Shown here: positions 6,647 through 7,532 of the stretch, piece after piece
Position numbering within the stretch: position 1 is the first letter of the stretch
Layout: the number at the start of each line of letters is the position of its first letter
Assembly: GCA_026394315.1 (NCBI GenBank)
Contig: JAPKYM010000246.1
Span: 1-7,532, forward strand
DNA: 7,532 nt
From: Candidatus Bathyarchaeota archaeon
GTDB taxonomy: Archaea; Thermoproteota; Bathyarchaeia; 40CM-2-53-6; RBG-13-38-9
Direction: 5' to 3'
Notes under the pieces: generated by a model
What the model saw: the letters and a program-made list of their open reading frames with translations, nothing else
Databases searched by the model: none
What the model was told of the DNA's origin: nothing
Program-made: the position numbers and the translations under genes

Positions 6647-6749
6647 CGCTTCACTTTCTCTATACCGGATTTCTCCCAGACCGACATCTTGAACACGAGA
6701 CCTAGGAGATAGCGCGTTAAGTCACAGATCCGAGTATCCTTCAAGAACT

Positions 6750-6765
6750 CCTCAAGCTATTGAGG
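6750..6765 (-). terminator. Hairpin just downstream of the DUF47 gene
   Basis: CCTCAA, a 4-base loop and TTGAGG form a perfect 6-bp stem 11 bases after the DUF47 stop codon on the minus strand. No T-run follows, so it is not a standard archaeal terminator. It may mark or protect the mRNA 3' end, or separate expression of DUF47 from the ATPase. The hairpin is visible; its role is inferred. Confidence 0.3.
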
Positions 6766-6776
6766 CTATTAGTGTC

Positions 6777-7409
6777 TCATCGGTTCTTCATGACGATGTC
6801 GGCGATCGCGTAGGTTACATCCTCGCATCGATCCAATGCGGACTCCAACCACTCGTAGATCTCTTTGTTCTTGATGATCTCCACCACTGCTTCTTTCCCT
6901 TTCCTAAAGAGTTCCATGAGCGCACCATGAAGGAGTTCGTCTCCTTGATTTTCCAGAATATCCACAGCTTCGCATGCCTTGTCCACCTCACTTTGATCTC
7001 CCCTCTTGATGTTTGGCATGAGAATATTGATCTCCCTTGTCGCTTGGAGAATAAGTTCAACAAAGTTCTTCATGTATTCAGTTGGCTGGTCTATTTCGTA
7101 GACGTGAAAGCGTTTGGCAGCGCCATAGATAGCATCTAGGACATCATCGCATTTTGAAGCTAAGCTCATGAGATCCTCGCGGTCCAGAGGCGTTACAAAG
7201 GTCTTATTCAGCCTTACATAGAGTTCATGGGTAACAGCGTCTCCCTCGTGTTCAATCGCCTTGATGTCCGAAACCTTTGATCGTACTTCACTATAGTTCA
7301 TTACTATGTCGAATAGGGTCTCAGCCCCTTTGACGAGGATTCGCGACTGCTCAGCCAAGAGGTTGAAGAAGATCTTGTCCCGCGGAATGATGAACTCTCT
7401 AAGCTGCAT
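6777..7409 (-). CDS. DUF47 / PhoU-like phosphate transport accessory protein
   Basis: Helical cytoplasmic protein of 210 residues in the DUF47 (PhoU-like, Pit accessory) family, which is usually encoded beside a Pit-type phosphate/metal-phosphate permease and affects its activity. Seen: AIEHEGDAV (51-59, with E53xxxD57), the family hallmark FVTPLDREDLMSLASKCDD (71-89), ENQGDEL (153-159, E153xxxD157) and LDRCEDV (192-198, D193xxxD197). These acidic motifs match the metal-cluster sites of PhoU. Length is normal for DUF47. ATG at 7409 is fixed by an in-frame TGA at 7416-7418; only a weak GAGAT precedes it. A pit gene is not downstream, where the Ca2+ ATPase lies 130 bp away in the same direction; it could be upstream beyond 7532. 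This protein lacks the AbrB domain of the regulator at 2091-3143, so the window holds two different PhoU-superfamily proteins. Confidence 0.87.
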   Translation of the reverse strand: MQLREFIIPRDKIFFNLLAEQSRILVKGAETLFDIVMNYSEVRSKVSDIKAIEHEGDAVTHELYVRLNKTFVTPLDREDLMSLASKCDDVLDAIYGAAKRFHVYEIDQPTEYMKNFVELILQATREINILMPNIKRGDQSEVDKACEAVDILENQGDELLHGALMELFRKGKEAVVEIIKNKEIYEWLESALDRCEDVTYAIADIVMKNR

Positions 7410-7437
7410 ATTATCTCAAGAACCATCATGCTGAAAA

Positions 7438-7453
7438 TGGGTAATAACACTTC
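7438..7453 (-). promoter_or_regulatory. Weak AT-rich promoter candidate for the DUF47 gene
   Basis: The minus strand carries GTGTTATTACCC about 30-45 bases before the DUF47 start, the only AT-rich tract at a suitable distance in the short upstream sequence. Resemblance to an archaeal TATA box is slight. No gene was recognised between 7410 and the right edge. Confidence 0.2.
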
Positions 7454-7532
7454 CTGAACAGTCGAGCAAGCGCACGCGAACACTCTGTAGAACCTGAGAA
7501 TCTCATGATTCAACTGGAAAGGATCAGTGTAA

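Noticed and set aside
5370..6692. Plus-strand open frame of 440 codons antisense to the ATPase
   Set aside because: It mirrors the ATPase codons, is Ser/Pro/Arg-rich without any recognisable domain, and the opposite strand encodes unmistakable P-type ATPase motifs. It is an antisense shadow.
7498..7511. GAATC-TCAT-GATTC inverted repeat near the right edge
   Set aside because: A 5-bp stem with no T-run or clear relation to a gene is too short to call.
7304..7513. Minus-strand frame overlapping the DUF47 5' end
   Set aside because: It overlaps DUF47 codons in another frame, starts at a TTG without a ribosome site and shows no domain.

Overview
The window looks archaeal, most likely from a Thermoproteota lineage such as Nitrososphaeria (Thaumarchaeota) or a relative. 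The reasons are an ESCRT-III/CdvB-type cell-division protein, a regulator that fuses an AbrB-type DNA-binding domain to PhoU domains, a DUF47 PhoU-like protein, GTG and TTG starts, and short AT-rich promoter-like elements instead of bacterial -35/-10 boxes. This placement rests on protein families only. No rRNA, tRNA, CRISPR array or insertion sequence was found.

Left part (1-2090, minus strand): a high-affinity phosphate ABC transporter. The membrane-anchored binding protein PstS (901-1923) is followed by the permease PstC (start at 832, running off the left edge). PstA and PstB would be expected further left. A run of seven T (minus strand) lies between pstS and pstC. A 167-bp divergent intergenic region (1924-2090) separates pstS from an AbrB-PhoU regulator on the plus strand (2091-3143). 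It holds two perfect 10-bp palindromes and a near-identical 10-bp repeat pair spaced exactly 50 bp.

Middle (3144-4120): a 143-bp convergent spacer, then a minus-strand ESCRT-III/CdvB-family gene (3287-3925). It has a TTG start with a good Shine-Dalgarno match and a C-terminal proline motif resembling the MIM2 tail that binds CdvC/Vps4. A gene-free stretch (3926-4120) follows.

Right part (4121-7532, minus strand): a DUF47/PhoU-like protein (6777-7409), then a Ca2+-type P-type ATPase. The ATPase is split by an in-frame TAA at 5012-5014. The frame continues afterwards, but about 65-75 residues of the phosphorylation domain are absent at that point. This looks like a single deletion that kept the frame and made a stop at its junction, either a real recent lesion or an assembly collapse.

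Taken together, most of the window concerns phosphate acquisition and its control (Pst, AbrB-PhoU, DUF47) and Ca2+ export, with a cell-division/membrane-remodelling gene between them. A functional link between calcium and phosphate handling is inference. I do not see an obviously undescribed multi-gene system; the strongest leads are the broken ATPase, the divergent pstS/phoU control region and the lone CdvB paralogue.
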